Shown in pieces: positions 43,730 through 53,019 of a stretch of DNA of 64,000 bases (position 1 is the first letter of the stretch; every line of letters begins with the position of its first letter). The notes beneath the pieces are model-generated. The model made no database searches. It was given only the letters and a program-made list of their open reading frames with translations, and was not told where the DNA came from. Made by a program: the position numbers and the translations under genes. Source of the stretch: Gammaproteobacteria bacterium (GTDB lineage: Bacteria > Pseudomonadota > Gammaproteobacteria > GCA-001735895); the NCBI GenBank assembly GCA_030066085.1, contig JASJCI010000033.1:62001-126000 (forward strand). Reading direction: 5' to 3'.

Positions 43730-45580
43730 TCAGAGCGAAAGCCGCTGGCGGGTTTCGTCGGTGACCTTGCCGTCCGGCGTCCAGCCGCGGATCTCGTAGT
43801 ACTTGGGCAGCATTTCGCCGAGCCGGTTGACCTGGCCCTTGGTCGGCCCATCCTTGATCGCCTCCTTCAGCAGGCGCTTGGGCAGCTTGTCGTCATCCGC
43901 GGTAAAACCGGCCGCCTCGTTGAACAGGCGCTCCATGTTCCAGATGCGCTCACCGGCTTCGAGGCAGTTTTCGACGCTCCAGTCGCCCTCGCAGGCGGCG
44001 TCGATCTGCGGCGCGATGTTGTCCATGCCCCAGGCGAAGGTGGTGAAGATGCACAGGCCGGCGGAATCGACCAGCGCGGTCGCGTCCTGGAAGGCCTTGA
44101 CCAGCTCCGGCTTGCCGTCGGTATCGTTCATCTCGGTCTTGACCGGGATACCGAGCACCTCGGAAGCGATGGTGTAACCGCGCAGGTGGCAGGCACCGCG
44201 GTTCGACGTCGCGTAGTTCAGGCCAATGCCCTGGATGCCGCGAGGGTCGTAGGCCGGGAACTCCTGGCCCTTGACGCTCATCGACAGGTCGGGCTTGCCG
44301 TACTTCTCGGTCAGGCGCTTGGAACCCAGGCCAAGGTCGTCGGCAAAGGCGCCGCCCTGGCACATCTGCTCGGTGATCGCGACGAAGGCCTCGGCATTGC
44401 CGAAGGTCAGTTCGACCCCGCCGGTGTGCTCGGTCGTAATGACGCCGTCCTCGAACAGCTCCATTGCCGCGGCCACGGTGGCGCCGAACGAAATCGGATC
44501 CATGCCGTCTTCGTTACACAGGAAATTGACGTAGGTCAGCGCGTCGAGATCGTCGACCCCGGTATCCGCGCCCAGTGCCCAGGCCGCCTCGTACTCGAGA
44601 CCACCCGAAGCACCCTGGTACTGCGGCTTGTCCTTGACCGAGAAATGCGTCGGGTCGACGGTAGAGATACGTCCGCAGGCAATAGTACAGCCGAAGCAGG
44701 CGCCGTTGGTGGTCAGGTTGGGTTTGCCGTCGCTCTTGCGCGGCTCCGCCATGGCCTCGGCGGAAATGTTCTCCGCGCCCTCGAAACCGACGTCGCGCAT
44801 GTTGCGCGCCGGCAGGCCGCCGATGCCGTTGATGACATTCATCAGCACCTGGGTACCGTAGGCCGGCAGACCCTGGCCGGTAACCGCGTTTTCGGCGAGC
44901 ACTTCCTTGCCGTCGTTGGTGGCCTGCATGAAGGCGCCGGCGTCATCGACGTTACCGATACCCTGGGTACCGCGCACGGCAACCGCCTTGATATGCTTGG
45001 ACGCCATGACGGTGCCCACACCCGAACGCCCGGCGGCGCGGTGCTTGTCGTTCATGACCGCCGCGTAGAGGCAGCCATTTTCCGCGGTGCGGCCGATGCA
45101 GGCGACGCGCATCTGCGGATCCTGATGCGTGGCGTGAATGATATCGTCGGTTTCCCACGCGGTCTTGCCCCACATGTGGGAAGCATCGCGCAACTCGGCA
45201 TGGTCGTCCTGGATCAACAGGTAGACCGGCTTGTCCGACTTGCCTTCGAAGATGATCATGTCCCAGCCGGCGAACTTGAGCTCGGCACCGAAGAAGCCGC
45301 CCGAATTGGAGCAGGCGATGGCGCCGGTCAGCGGTCCCTTGGTGATGACCGAGTAGCGGCCGCCGGTGGAGGCCATGGTGCCGGTCAGCGGCCCGGTGGC
45401 CATGATCAGCTTGTTTTCCGCCCCGAGCGGATCGCAGGTCGGATCGACTTCCTCGCTCAGGTACTTGGAGGCCAGCCCGCGCTGACCGAGGTAAAGCGCC
45501 GCCCATTCCATGTTGAGCGGTTCGGAGGTACAGGTTCCCTTAGCGAGATCTACCCTCAGTAATTTTCTGGTCCAGGACAT
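43730..45580 (-). CDS. aorB: Tungsten aldehyde:ferredoxin oxidoreductase, catalytic subunit
   Basis: Oxidises aldehydes to acids at a W-bis-pyranopterin. 616 residues, the usual AOR length. [4Fe-4S] ligands C295, C298, C302 (CFGCTIAC) and distal C510 (SAGLCIF). The catalytic-site residues correspond to Glu329 (GGLEYE) and His465 (RGACHLRGY). The N-terminal cofactor loops ATGPLTGTMASTGGRYSV and NSGGFFGAELKFAGWD are intact. Flanked by a four-cluster ferredoxin and an FAD subunit, it should be the NAD-linked AorABC type. A long antisense frame across it is a composition artefact. Confidence 0.96.
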   Translation of the reverse strand: MSWTRKLLRVDLAKGTCTSEPLNMEWAALYLGQRGLASKYLSEEVDPTCDPLGAENKLIMATGPLTGTMASTGGRYSVITKGPLTGAIACSNSGGFFGAELKFAGWDMIIFEGKSDKPVYLLIQDDHAELRDASHMWGKTAWETDDIIHATHQDPQMRVACIGRTAENGCLYAAVMNDKHRAAGRSGVGTVMASKHIKAVAVRGTQGIGNVDDAGAFMQATNDGKEVLAENAVTGQGLPAYGTQVLMNVINGIGGLPARNMRDVGFEGAENISAEAMAEPRKSDGKPNLTTNGACFGCTIACGRISTVDPTHFSVKDKPQYQGASGGLEYEAAWALGADTGVDDLDALTYVNFLCNEDGMDPISFGATVAAAMELFEDGVITTEHTGGVELTFGNAEAFVAITEQMCQGGAFADDLGLGSKRLTEKYGKPDLSMSVKGQEFPAYDPRGIQGIGLNYATSNRGACHLRGYTIASEVLGIPVKTEMNDTDGKPELVKAFQDATALVDSAGLCIFTTFAWGMDNIAPQIDAACEGDWSVENCLEAGERIWNMERLFNEAAGFTADDDKLPKRLLKEAIKDGPTKGQVNRLGEMLPKYYEIRGWTPDGKVTDETRQRLSL

Positions 45581-45595
45581 GATTGTTTCTCCCCA

Positions 45596-46075
45596 TCAGG
45601 CGTTGGCTTCGGCGGAAGGCAGACTCTTGGCCGCGGAGGCCATCATCCGGTCGTAACCGGTCCAGTCCGCATCGACGTAGGTGATCGCATCGGTCGGGCA
45701 GGCCGCCGCGCACTGCGGATCGCCCCCGCACAGATCGCACTTGACCACCTTGCCGGTGGCCTGGGAGTAGTTGATCGTGCCGAACGGGCAAGCGATGGTG
45801 CAGACCTTGCAGCCCACGCACTTGTCCTCGTAAACGACCTTGGCGCCGGTGCTGGCATCGATACCGATTGCATCCACCGGGCAGGCACGCATGCACCAGG
45901 CCTCGTCGCACTGGGTGCAGGTGTAAGGCGCGAATCGACCCTCGTGATGGAAGGTAAACACCTTGATGTAGGATCGGGATGGATTGAAAGTGCCGGTGTG
46001 CTCGTAGGAGCAGGCCATTTCACACTGAAGACATCCGGTACATTTACCCGGATCGATATTGAGGGATTTCTGCAT
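45596..46075 (-). CDS. aorA: Four-cluster ferredoxin-like electron-transfer subunit (AorA type)
   Basis: 159 residues with 16 cysteines in four groups, first C12, C15, C18, C22, then three more CxxC/CxxxC sets (CTQC..C..AC, CVGCKVC..AC, CDLC..C..AC), so four [4Fe-4S] clusters. It matches the AorA subunit (about 17 kDa) that wires aldehyde oxidoreductase to its FAD subunit. ATG at 46075 behind CGGAGGTTGAG. First gene of the operon, 15 nt before aorB. Confidence 0.92.
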   Translation of the reverse strand: MQKSLNIDPGKCTGCLQCEMACSYEHTGTFNPSRSYIKVFTFHHEGRFAPYTCTQCDEAWCMRACPVDAIGIDASTGAKVVYEDKCVGCKVCTIACPFGTINYSQATGKVVKCDLCGGDPQCAAACPTDAITYVDADWTGYDRMMASAAKSLPSAEANA

Positions 46076-46314
46076 CTCAACCTCCGTTTAGTATTTATTA
46101 TCATTCCCATCAGCGAACCGGTTGCGTCTTCGTCGTGGGAACTTCTTGCGCCGTAAAATAACACTCTCGGAGTTGCATTTACAGCCCCAGCCACCAATTT
46201 ATTCGGCCTGCCGGCCCCGATTTTGTTCTACAATTGGGGAAGCTGTACCAAGCCGCCGCATTCAACCCGGTCACGGGCCGGGGGCAGGTCCGCAACCAGC
46301 CGCAATATAGGCCG
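46076..46314. promoter_or_regulatory. Divergent promoter region of the aor operon and moeA-moaD
   Basis: 239 nt of lower GC than the flanks. On the minus strand GATAAT (46097-46102) could be the aor -10 box, though no good -35 is seen. On the plus strand TACAAT (46229-46234) could serve moeA, putting the transcript start after 46234. I found no clear molybdenum-cofactor riboswitch. Confidence 0.4.
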
Positions 46315-47583
46315 ATGAGCACCCAGATCGAATCACAACCCAGCTGCGCCGATCCCTTCGACCCGAGCTCGATCCCGCTCGACGAAGCCCTGCGCCGCAT
46401 CGCCGAGCGAGTGCAGCCGGTGCACGCCTGCGAGCGGCTGCCGATCCGTGAATGCCTCGGCCGGGTCAACAACGAGGCGGTCAAGTCACCCCACGATATT
46501 CCGCCGCATGCCAACTCGGCGATGGACGGCTTCGCGCTGGCGCATGCCAGTCTCGCCGCCGACGGCATTACCGAGCTCGACGAAATCGGCACCGCCTATG
46601 CCGGCAAACCCTTCGACGGCGAGGTCGGCAGCGGCCAATGCGTGCGCATCATGACCGGCGCACTGGTGCCGCCGGGCAGTGATACCGTCGTTATGCAGGA
46701 ACAGGCCGAGGTTGGCGCAGACGGCAGGATCCGTGTCGATGCCAACCATCGCAGCGGCGAAAACATTCGCCGCGCCGGCGAGGATATCGCCCGCGGCGAT
46801 ATCGTGCTCGATGCCGGCGCACGCCTGAACCCGGCGGACCTCGGCGTACTGGCCTCGCTCGGCATCGGCCAGCTGCAGGTCAAGCGCAAGCCGGTGGTGG
46901 CGTTTTTCTCGACCGGCGACGAACTGGTATCGATCGGCGAGCCGCTCGAACCGGGCAAGATTTACGACAGCAACCGTTACACGCTGCACGGCATGCTCGC
47001 ACGCATGGGAGTCGACATGATCGATCTCGGCGTGGTGCCGGACGAACCCGACGCGATGCGCGCGACCCTCGCCGACGCTGCCGCGCGCGCCGACCTGATC
47101 CTGAGCACCGGCGGTGTCTCGGTCGGCGAAGCCGATTACATCAAGCCCGCGCTGGCAGAGATCGGTACTACCGAGTTCTGGAAAATCGCGATCAAACCGG
47201 GGCGCCCGCTGACGCTGGGCCAGATCGGCGCCAGCATCTTCATGGGCCTGCCCGGCAACCCGGTCGCGGTCATGGTGACCTTCAGCCAGTTCGTGGTACC
47301 GGCAATCCAGCTGCTGGCCGGCACCGAGATCCGTCGCCCCGCCTTGTTTCGCGCGCGCGCGCTCGACGCGATGCGCAAGAAACCGGGACGCTACGAATTC
47401 CAGCGCGGTATCGCCACGCAGGACGAAAGCGGCGCCTGGCAGGTCGGCAAAACCGGCAAGCAGGGTTCCGGCATCCTGACCTCGATGGCGCGCGCCAACT
47501 GCTTCATCGTGCTGCCCGACGCCAATGACGGGGTCGAGCCCGGCGACGAGGTCGACATCCAGTTTTTCGACTGGTCGCTCTGA
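46315..47583 (+). CDS. moeA: Molybdopterin molybdotransferase
   Basis: Inserts molybdate or tungstate into adenylylated molybdopterin. 422 residues from the ATG at 46315. Motifs: HANSAMDGFA, MTGALVPPGSDTVVMQE, STGDELV, IYDSNRYTL, STGGVSVGEADY, MGLPGNPVAVMV. A TTG-started frame to 46234 exists, but the likely -10 box lies there. It is divergent from aorA and followed 1 nt later by moaD. Whether it is a molybdenum- or tungsten-specific MoeA cannot be told from the sequence. Confidence 0.95.
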   Translation: MSTQIESQPSCADPFDPSSIPLDEALRRIAERVQPVHACERLPIRECLGRVNNEAVKSPHDIPPHANSAMDGFALAHASLAADGITELDEIGTAYAGKPFDGEVGSGQCVRIMTGALVPPGSDTVVMQEQAEVGADGRIRVDANHRSGENIRRAGEDIARGDIVLDAGARLNPADLGVLASLGIGQLQVKRKPVVAFFSTGDELVSIGEPLEPGKIYDSNRYTLHGMLARMGVDMIDLGVVPDEPDAMRATLADAAARADLILSTGGVSVGEADYIKPALAEIGTTEFWKIAIKPGRPLTLGQIGASIFMGLPGNPVAVMVTFSQFVVPAIQLLAGTEIRRPALFRARALDAMRKKPGRYEFQRGIATQDESGAWQVGKTGKQGSGILTSMARANCFIVLPDANDGVEPGDEVDIQFFDWSL

Positions 47584-47584
47584 C

Positions 47585-47839
47585 ATGGCGCAGGTGCTGT
47601 TTTTCGCCAGCCTGGCCGAAGCGCTCGACACCCGTGCCGAGGCAATCGAGTTGCCCGCCGACTGCACCACCGGCGCCGGCCTGGTCGCATTGCTGCGCGC
47701 CCGCGGCGAACCCTGGGACAGCGCCTTCAACGGCGACACGCCGGTGCTGATCGCGATCAACCAGGAAATGACCGACATCGACGCCCGCATAGCCAACCAC
47801 GACGAAATCGCGTTTTTCCCCCCGGTCACCGGCGGTTAA
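47585..47839 (+). CDS. moaD: Molybdopterin synthase sulfur carrier subunit
   Basis: 84 residues, ubiquitin fold, C-terminal Gly-Gly (FFPPVTGG). VLFFASLAEALDTRAEAIEL and NDEIAFFPPVTGG are classical MoaD. It begins 1 nt after moeA. It is clearly different in sequence from the MoaD-like protein in the aor operon. MoaE and MoaC are not in this window. Confidence 0.93.
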   Translation: MAQVLFFASLAEALDTRAEAIELPADCTTGAGLVALLRARGEPWDSAFNGDTPVLIAINQEMTDIDARIANHDEIAFFPPVTGG

Positions 47840-49737
47840 TTATCTTCCGGCAGGCCTGCCTGCCGCAGCGCCTGCAGCATGTGGTCGATGTCTTTCGGAT
47901 CTTTATAAAGGCTGTCGCGACGCCGTTTGGCGAGTGACAGATCGGGGTTGATCGTGAGCGCCTCTTCCACCGCCCACTCCGCATCGTCGATCCGCCCGAG
48001 CATGGCGTAGATCGCGGCGAGGTTGAGCCGGTAACCGTCGAAGCCCGGGTTGCGTTGCACGCTCTCCTCCGCCCTCGGCAATGCATCCTGGTAACGCTTC
48101 AGCAGGAAAAGAATGCGGCTTTCGATTCCAAGGTAGACACCGGTACTCTGCGGATTCAGGCGCCGGGCGAAGGCGAGCGAATCCAGTCCCTGCTGATACC
48201 GGCCCATGTAGCTCGAAATGAATGCCAGGGTTGCGTGACCGTCCGCGTAACCGGGATGTACCTCGATGGTACGCTTCGCGGCAGCCAGCGCGGCGTCATG
48301 CTGGCGCTGCGACAGGTGCAGGATACTGCGGGTCAGGTATATCTGCGGGATATCGTCGTCGATCGCGAGCGCACGACTGGCAAACTCGAGGCCCTGGCGG
48401 ATGGATTCATCCCGGTCCTCGGACCAGTAAAAATTGACCTCGGTGGCATGGGTCAGCGCAATATTGGCGTATGCCCGCGCATAGTTCGGATCGAGCTCGG
48501 CGGCGCGCTGAAACAGGTCGCGCGATTCCACCATGCCCTCGCGCGTGTAAACATTGTACAGTTCGATTCCCCGCAGCAGCAGGTCGTAGGCTTCCGGCAC
48601 CGTGGTTTCGACCCGGCTGAACTGCTTTTCTTCTTTTGCCGTCAGGGTGACCTGCAGCGCGGCGACGATATTGCGATTGACGCGATCCTGCAGCGCAAAC
48701 ACGTCGGCAAGCGCGCCATCGAAACGATCTGCCCAGATATGGCCCCCGGTCGAGGCGTCGATCAACTGCGCATTGATCCGGACCTGGTTGCTGGCGCGGC
48801 GCACGCTGCCTTCGAGCACGAAGCGCACGCCCAGTTCCTCGCCAACCGTGCGCACATCGACCTGGCGGCCCTTGTACGAAAACGCCGAGTTGCGGGCGAC
48901 GACGAACAAACCGGAGATCTTCGAAAGGTCGGTGGTGAGGTCCTCCGTTATGCCGTCAGCGAAGTAGTCCTGCTCGGGATCACCGCTCATGTTGTTGAAC
49001 GGCAGAACCGCAATCGACGGGCGATAGTCTTCCTGCTCCTGAATCAGCGGAGACTGCACCGGCTCCGCTGTCGGCTTCCATGCAAAATAACCAACACTCA
49101 CGGCTACGATCAGGAGTAGCATGACGCCCGACACGACGGCGTTGACCGGGATATGGCGTTGCGCTGCGACAACAGGTGCCTCGGTTTCGGGTGGCGGCAG
49201 GATTTCACCGTCACGCAGGGATACGCGATAGATTTCGACCTCGTGGTCGAAGCCCTTGAGCGGGTGAGGCCCCAGGTTAGCTATCTGCAGCGGCAGGCGC
49301 GCCGGCAGCGCTTCGTGGATGGCAGGCGTAATACACAGTCCGCCCGGGGCTGCCAGTTGTTCGAGCCGCTGGGCCAGCACGACGCCGGCCCCGGTGACAG
49401 TATCATCGGCAACGACAACCTCGCCAAGCGCAATGCCGATCCGAACCTCGGGCCTGATGTCATCATCGAGCTGCGCGAGATACTCGGCCTGGGTCGACTG
49501 GAACGCGAGCGCGGCGCAAACCGCGTCCGAGGCACGCTCGAACTCGGCCAGCAGCGCATCACCGCGCAGCTCGCTCACCTTGCCGGAGTAGCCGCCGACA
49601 ACGCCGCCGAGGCTTCGAAACGACTCCTGGATGCGAGCATGCGCAAGCTTTTCGTCTCGACGCACCAATTCAGTCGAGCCGACGACGTCCGCGTGCAGGA
49701 TAACTGCGAGCTTGGCGCTTAGCCCATTGCCAGCCAT
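47836..49737 (-). CDS. Class III adenylate/guanylate cyclase-like protein with TolB-like and TPR regions
   Basis: 633 residues from the ATG at 49737. A cyclase domain (about 1-180; LHADVVGSTEL and ELRGDALLAEF contain the two metal-binding Asp), one helix (about 200-222), a TolB-N-like segment (about 240-350; SIAVLPFNNMSGDPEQDYFADGI) and TPR repeats to the end (DLFQRAAELDPNYARAYANIAL). Common in proteobacteria; often the cyclase is regulatory or degenerate. It could supply the cAMP sensed at the CRP-like site, but that is speculation. Its stop overlaps moaD (TTAA). Confidence 0.85.
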   Translation of the reverse strand: MAGNGLSAKLAVILHADVVGSTELVRRDEKLAHARIQESFRSLGGVVGGYSGKVSELRGDALLAEFERASDAVCAALAFQSTQAEYLAQLDDDIRPEVRIGIALGEVVVADDTVTGAGVVLAQRLEQLAAPGGLCITPAIHEALPARLPLQIANLGPHPLKGFDHEVEIYRVSLRDGEILPPPETEAPVVAAQRHIPVNAVVSGVMLLLIVAVSVGYFAWKPTAEPVQSPLIQEQEDYRPSIAVLPFNNMSGDPEQDYFADGITEDLTTDLSKISGLFVVARNSAFSYKGRQVDVRTVGEELGVRFVLEGSVRRASNQVRINAQLIDASTGGHIWADRFDGALADVFALQDRVNRNIVAALQVTLTAKEEKQFSRVETTVPEAYDLLLRGIELYNVYTREGMVESRDLFQRAAELDPNYARAYANIALTHATEVNFYWSEDRDESIRQGLEFASRALAIDDDIPQIYLTRSILHLSQRQHDAALAAAKRTIEVHPGYADGHATLAFISSYMGRYQQGLDSLAFARRLNPQSTGVYLGIESRILFLLKRYQDALPRAEESVQRNPGFDGYRLNLAAIYAMLGRIDDAEWAVEEALTINPDLSLAKRRRDSLYKDPKDIDHMLQALRQAGLPEDN

Positions 49738-49880
49738 CGAAAAGACCAGTTCTTCCTCCCCGGGCGTCAATGTTATCACAGGGCTAGCCAGCGGCATGGA
49801 GCGCTACCTGCGCAGCGGCGGAATTCAGAAATCCGGGACGGTGCCGATAGCGCGGTTGTTGCCGATTTCAGGATACGACC

Positions 49881-50366
49881 GTGATCAAACCGAGGCTGGG
49901 AATAATCCTGCTGCTTTTCGCACTGGGCGATGCCGCCGCCGACGACCTGCAGATGATCATCAGCGGCAAGGCGCTCCACGTAGGCGGACCGTCCGACCTC
50001 AACGAGGCCAACTACGGCCTGGGCCTGCAATACGATTTCGACAGCGCGTCGTCGTGGATTCCGCTAATCAACCTGGCGACGCTGAAGGACAGCAACAACA
50101 ACACTTCGAGCTACATCGGCACCGGCATCAAGCGCCGCTTCCGCGTGTCGCCGGTGCCCGACCCGCTCAATTTCGACGCCGGCGTACTCGGCCTGGTGAT
50201 GAAGCGCAAGGACTACAACGACGACCGCCCTTTCCTCGGCGCGGTGCCGTTCGTATCGTTCGGTAACGACTGGGGCGGTATCAACCTGACCTACGTACCG
50301 GCGGTGGAACAGGAAGCCTACCCCTTCTGGTACTTTCAGTTCGCGCTCAAGGTTGCCGAGTTCTAG
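49881..50366 (+). CDS. PagP-like outer-membrane protein (possible lipid A acyltransferase)
   Basis: 161 residues with a signal peptide ending DAAA (about residue 20) and an amphipathic beta-strand pattern. It has PagP-like marks: an early His (H33, in KALHVGG), a LKDSNNN motif with D70 and S71 like the FKDSF of E. coli PagP, and a final LTYVPAV...FWYFQFAL comparable to PagP's MTYIPG...FAWMRFQF. PagP moves palmitate from phospholipid to lipid A in the outer membrane. Overall identity is low, so this is a proposal; a generic small barrel is the alternative. Confidence 0.55.
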   Translation: MIKPRLGIILLLFALGDAAADDLQMIISGKALHVGGPSDLNEANYGLGLQYDFDSASSWIPLINLATLKDSNNNTSSYIGTGIKRRFRVSPVPDPLNFDAGVLGLVMKRKDYNDDRPFLGAVPFVSFGNDWGGINLTYVPAVEQEAYPFWYFQFALKVAEF

Positions 50367-50553
50367 TCCTCGCAAGACGGCAGGTTCCACTGCCGGCATG
50401 ACTTTCGGGTTTTAACCTGCAGCAGATACGGGGCGCTCCTGGTCGAGCATCTCGAATTCGGGCGGCTGCAGCCATTCAGCGCCACGCGCGGCTTTACCCG
50501 CTGCGACTGGCGCCCGGCCATCTTCGATCGGCTGGCGAAGCTGGCGGTGTTAC

Positions 50554-52968
50554 TCACCGGGCACGCATGCGCCGGCCATCCGGATCGAACGCGGCCGCCA
50601 TTGTCACTGCCGCGGCGTATCGTTGACCACCCACGTCGACCGTCACGGCGGGGCCAGCCGCGCCGTGCGCGGCATCAATCGATGCCAGTGCAACTGGCCG
50701 GCCAACCCGGTAACCGAACGCCGCCGAGGTGGTTTTACCGACGATCGTTCCCCCCGCGTACACCGGTTCATTGCCGAGTGGCACCGCACTGGTATCGTCG
50801 AACACCAGGCTCACGATGCGCTTTGCGGGCGGGTTATCGCGGCGGTCCAGCAGCGCGTCACGGCCGATGAACGGGGTATCCCAGCCGAGCGCGAATTCGA
50901 GCCCGGCCTGCAGTGGATCGACATCGGTGTCGAGTTCGTGCCCGTAGGCGAGAAAACGTTTCTCGATGCGCATCGAGGTCTGCGCAAAAAGCCCGGCCGG
51001 GCGCACACCCCGCGCTGCCAGCGCGCGGTACAACGCCGCTGCATCCGTTGCCCGGCAGGTCAGTTCCCAGCCGGCCTCACCGACGTAGGAAAGCCTGGCA
51101 GCGATGACGTCGACACCGTCGATACTCGCCGGGGCATGACGGAAATAGCCGAGTTCTCGCAATTCCGCCGCACCGAGGCCGGCGACGATCTCGCCCGCAC
51201 GCGGGCCCATCAGGCCGAGCACGGCAAGGGTATCGGTTTCGTCGCTCAGTTCGACCTGCTCGTTGGTCGCGAGATGGCGACGCAGCCACGCCAGGTCACG
51301 CTTGATCGCGGTCGTGCCGACGTAGAGCCGATAATCCGCGTCGCCGAGGCGCAGCGCGGTCAGGTCGCTTTCGATGCCGCCGTTCTGGTTCAGCATCGAC
51401 GTGTAGATCGCGCGCCCCGGCGGCCGCGCCATGTCGTTGGCGCAGACGCGGTTCAGAAACGTCTCGGCATCGGCGCCGGTGACACGGATCTTGCCGAAGG
51501 TCGACAGGTCGAAGATCGCGGCCGATTCTGTCGCTGCGCGCACTTCTTCGCCGACCCGGTCGAACCAGTCGGGCCTGCCGAAGGTCAGCACCGGTTCCGC
51601 CGACTTGCCGAAATACAGCGGCCGCTCGTAGCCGTAAAACTGGCCGAAATGCGCCCCGGCGGCAAGCCATTCTTCGTGCAGCGGGCCGCGGGCCAGGTCT
51701 CGCGCGGTAACGTATTGACGTCCCGGGAACGTAATCTCGTAGTGTTTGCCGAGCGCCTCGGGTACCCGCTCGGCGAGGTGCTTGACGTTATTCCAGCAAC
51801 CCGGGTAACGCTTCGGATCGGCCTCGTGCATGTCGTAGGGCAGTTGACCCTCGACGATATTGTGCGCCAGCGCCATGCCGGCGCCGCCACCGGTAGCAAC
51901 ACCCACCGAGTTCATGCCGCAGCCGAGATAAAACCCTCGAGTTTCGGCGCTCTCACCGAGCAGGAAGGAGCCGTCCGGGGTAAAACTTTCCGGGCCGTTC
52001 AGCAACATCCTGATCTCGGCCGACTCGAGTACCGGCAAGCGGTGCATCGCGTTCATCAGCATCGGTTCGAAGTGGTCCCAGTCTTCGTCGAGCAGGCCGA
52101 AGGCAAAGTCCTCGCCGAGCGCGGCCGGATCGATCGCCTTGCCCATGGGCTCGAAACAGCCGACCAGCAGGCCGCCGGAATCATCGCGGATGTACAGGTG
52201 CGAGTCGTGATCCGACAGGGTCGGCATGTTGCCGCGGATACCTTCGACCGGCTTGGTTAAAAGATAAAAGTGTTCGCAGGGCCAGACCGGCACGTCGACA
52301 CCGGCCATCGCCGCGGTCGCGCGGCTCCACAGGCCGGTACACAGCGCGACCGCATCGCAACGGATCGTGCCGCGCGCGGTTTCGACCGCGCGCACGCGTC
52401 CACCCTCGGTGGCGATCCCGGTCACCGGCGTATCCTCGAAGATACGCGCGCCACGCGCCTTCGCCCCCTTGACCAGCGCGGCGCACAGATCCGACGGGCT
52501 GACCCGGCCGTCATCGGGCGACCAGACCGCGCCGAGCACGTCGTCGGCGTTCATCAACGGCCAGCGCTCGCGCGCTTCGCCGGCCGAAATCCAGTTCGCC
52601 TCGACGCCGAACAGGTGCGCCAGCGCTTCCTGGCGGCGCACGTGCACGACGCGTTCGGGATTACAGGCGATCGACAGCGAACCCTTGTTGATCCAGCCGG
52701 TGGCCTGGCCGGTTTCCGCCTCGAGCTCGGAATACAGCGAAATCGAGTAGCGAATCAGGTCGGTCAGGTTCTGCGTCGAGCGCAGCGCGCGCACCTGCGC
52801 CGCCGAGTGCCAGGTCGTACCCGAGGTCAGCTGCTTGCGTTCGAGCAGGATGGCATCGGTCACGCCCGCCCTGGCGAGGTGGTACAGGGTCGAGCAACCC
52901 ATCACGCCACCGCCGATGACAACCACCGGCGCCTGGGTCGGCAAATTTTCGCTTGCCACCGGCCTCAC
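50554..52968 (-). CDS. FAD-dependent dimethylglycine/sarcosine dehydrogenase-like protein with GcvT domain
   Basis: 804 residues. N-terminal DAO-type flavin domain with GGGVMG at 19-24, the FAD-linking-type region KQLTSGTTWHSAAQVRALRS (in part), and a C-terminal GcvT/aminomethyltransferase half (about 430-800; NLNQNGGIESDLTALRLG-like segment, YVGEAGWELTC, EKRFLAYGHELDTDVDPLQAGLEF in part). Such enzymes demethylate N-methyl amines and hand the one-carbon unit to folate. It is 51 nt downstream of the DddQ-like gene, which hints at osmolyte (glycine betaine or DMSP) catabolism. Confidence 0.88.
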   Translation of the reverse strand: MRPVASENLPTQAPVVVIGGGVMGCSTLYHLARAGVTDAILLERKQLTSGTTWHSAAQVRALRSTQNLTDLIRYSISLYSELEAETGQATGWINKGSLSIACNPERVVHVRRQEALAHLFGVEANWISAGEARERWPLMNADDVLGAVWSPDDGRVSPSDLCAALVKGAKARGARIFEDTPVTGIATEGGRVRAVETARGTIRCDAVALCTGLWSRATAAMAGVDVPVWPCEHFYLLTKPVEGIRGNMPTLSDHDSHLYIRDDSGGLLVGCFEPMGKAIDPAALGEDFAFGLLDEDWDHFEPMLMNAMHRLPVLESAEIRMLLNGPESFTPDGSFLLGESAETRGFYLGCGMNSVGVATGGGAGMALAHNIVEGQLPYDMHEADPKRYPGCWNNVKHLAERVPEALGKHYEITFPGRQYVTARDLARGPLHEEWLAAGAHFGQFYGYERPLYFGKSAEPVLTFGRPDWFDRVGEEVRAATESAAIFDLSTFGKIRVTGADAETFLNRVCANDMARPPGRAIYTSMLNQNGGIESDLTALRLGDADYRLYVGTTAIKRDLAWLRRHLATNEQVELSDETDTLAVLGLMGPRAGEIVAGLGAAELRELGYFRHAPASIDGVDVIAARLSYVGEAGWELTCRATDAAALYRALAARGVRPAGLFAQTSMRIEKRFLAYGHELDTDVDPLQAGLEFALGWDTPFIGRDALLDRRDNPPAKRIVSLVFDDTSAVPLGNEPVYAGGTIVGKTTSAAFGYRVGRPVALASIDAAHGAAGPAVTVDVGGQRYAAAVTMAAAFDPDGRRMRAR

Positions 52969-53019
52969 CTGCCTGCTCTGGTCATGTGCACTCGCAGTGC
53001 CTCCCGTACCGTTCGGGCT

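Noticed and set aside
43712..45562. A 616-codon open frame on the plus strand opposite aorB
   Set aside because: It mirrors aorB almost exactly, is rich in Arg/Gly/His/Val without motifs, and reflects high-GC codon usage. The minus-strand AOR has all catalytic residues.
46076..46314. Molybdenum-cofactor riboswitch upstream of moeA or aorA
   Set aside because: No recognisable conserved stem pattern by eye; the gap is AT-richer promoter-like DNA.
46234..46314. Extended moeA start at a TTG (46234)
   Set aside because: The added 27 residues are not family-like, and a probable -10 box overlaps that position.
50400..50556. Protein-like plus-strand frame without a start in the gap after the PagP-like gene
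   Set aside because: It lacks a start codon and family features, and could be composition alone. A gene remnant is possible but not supportable.
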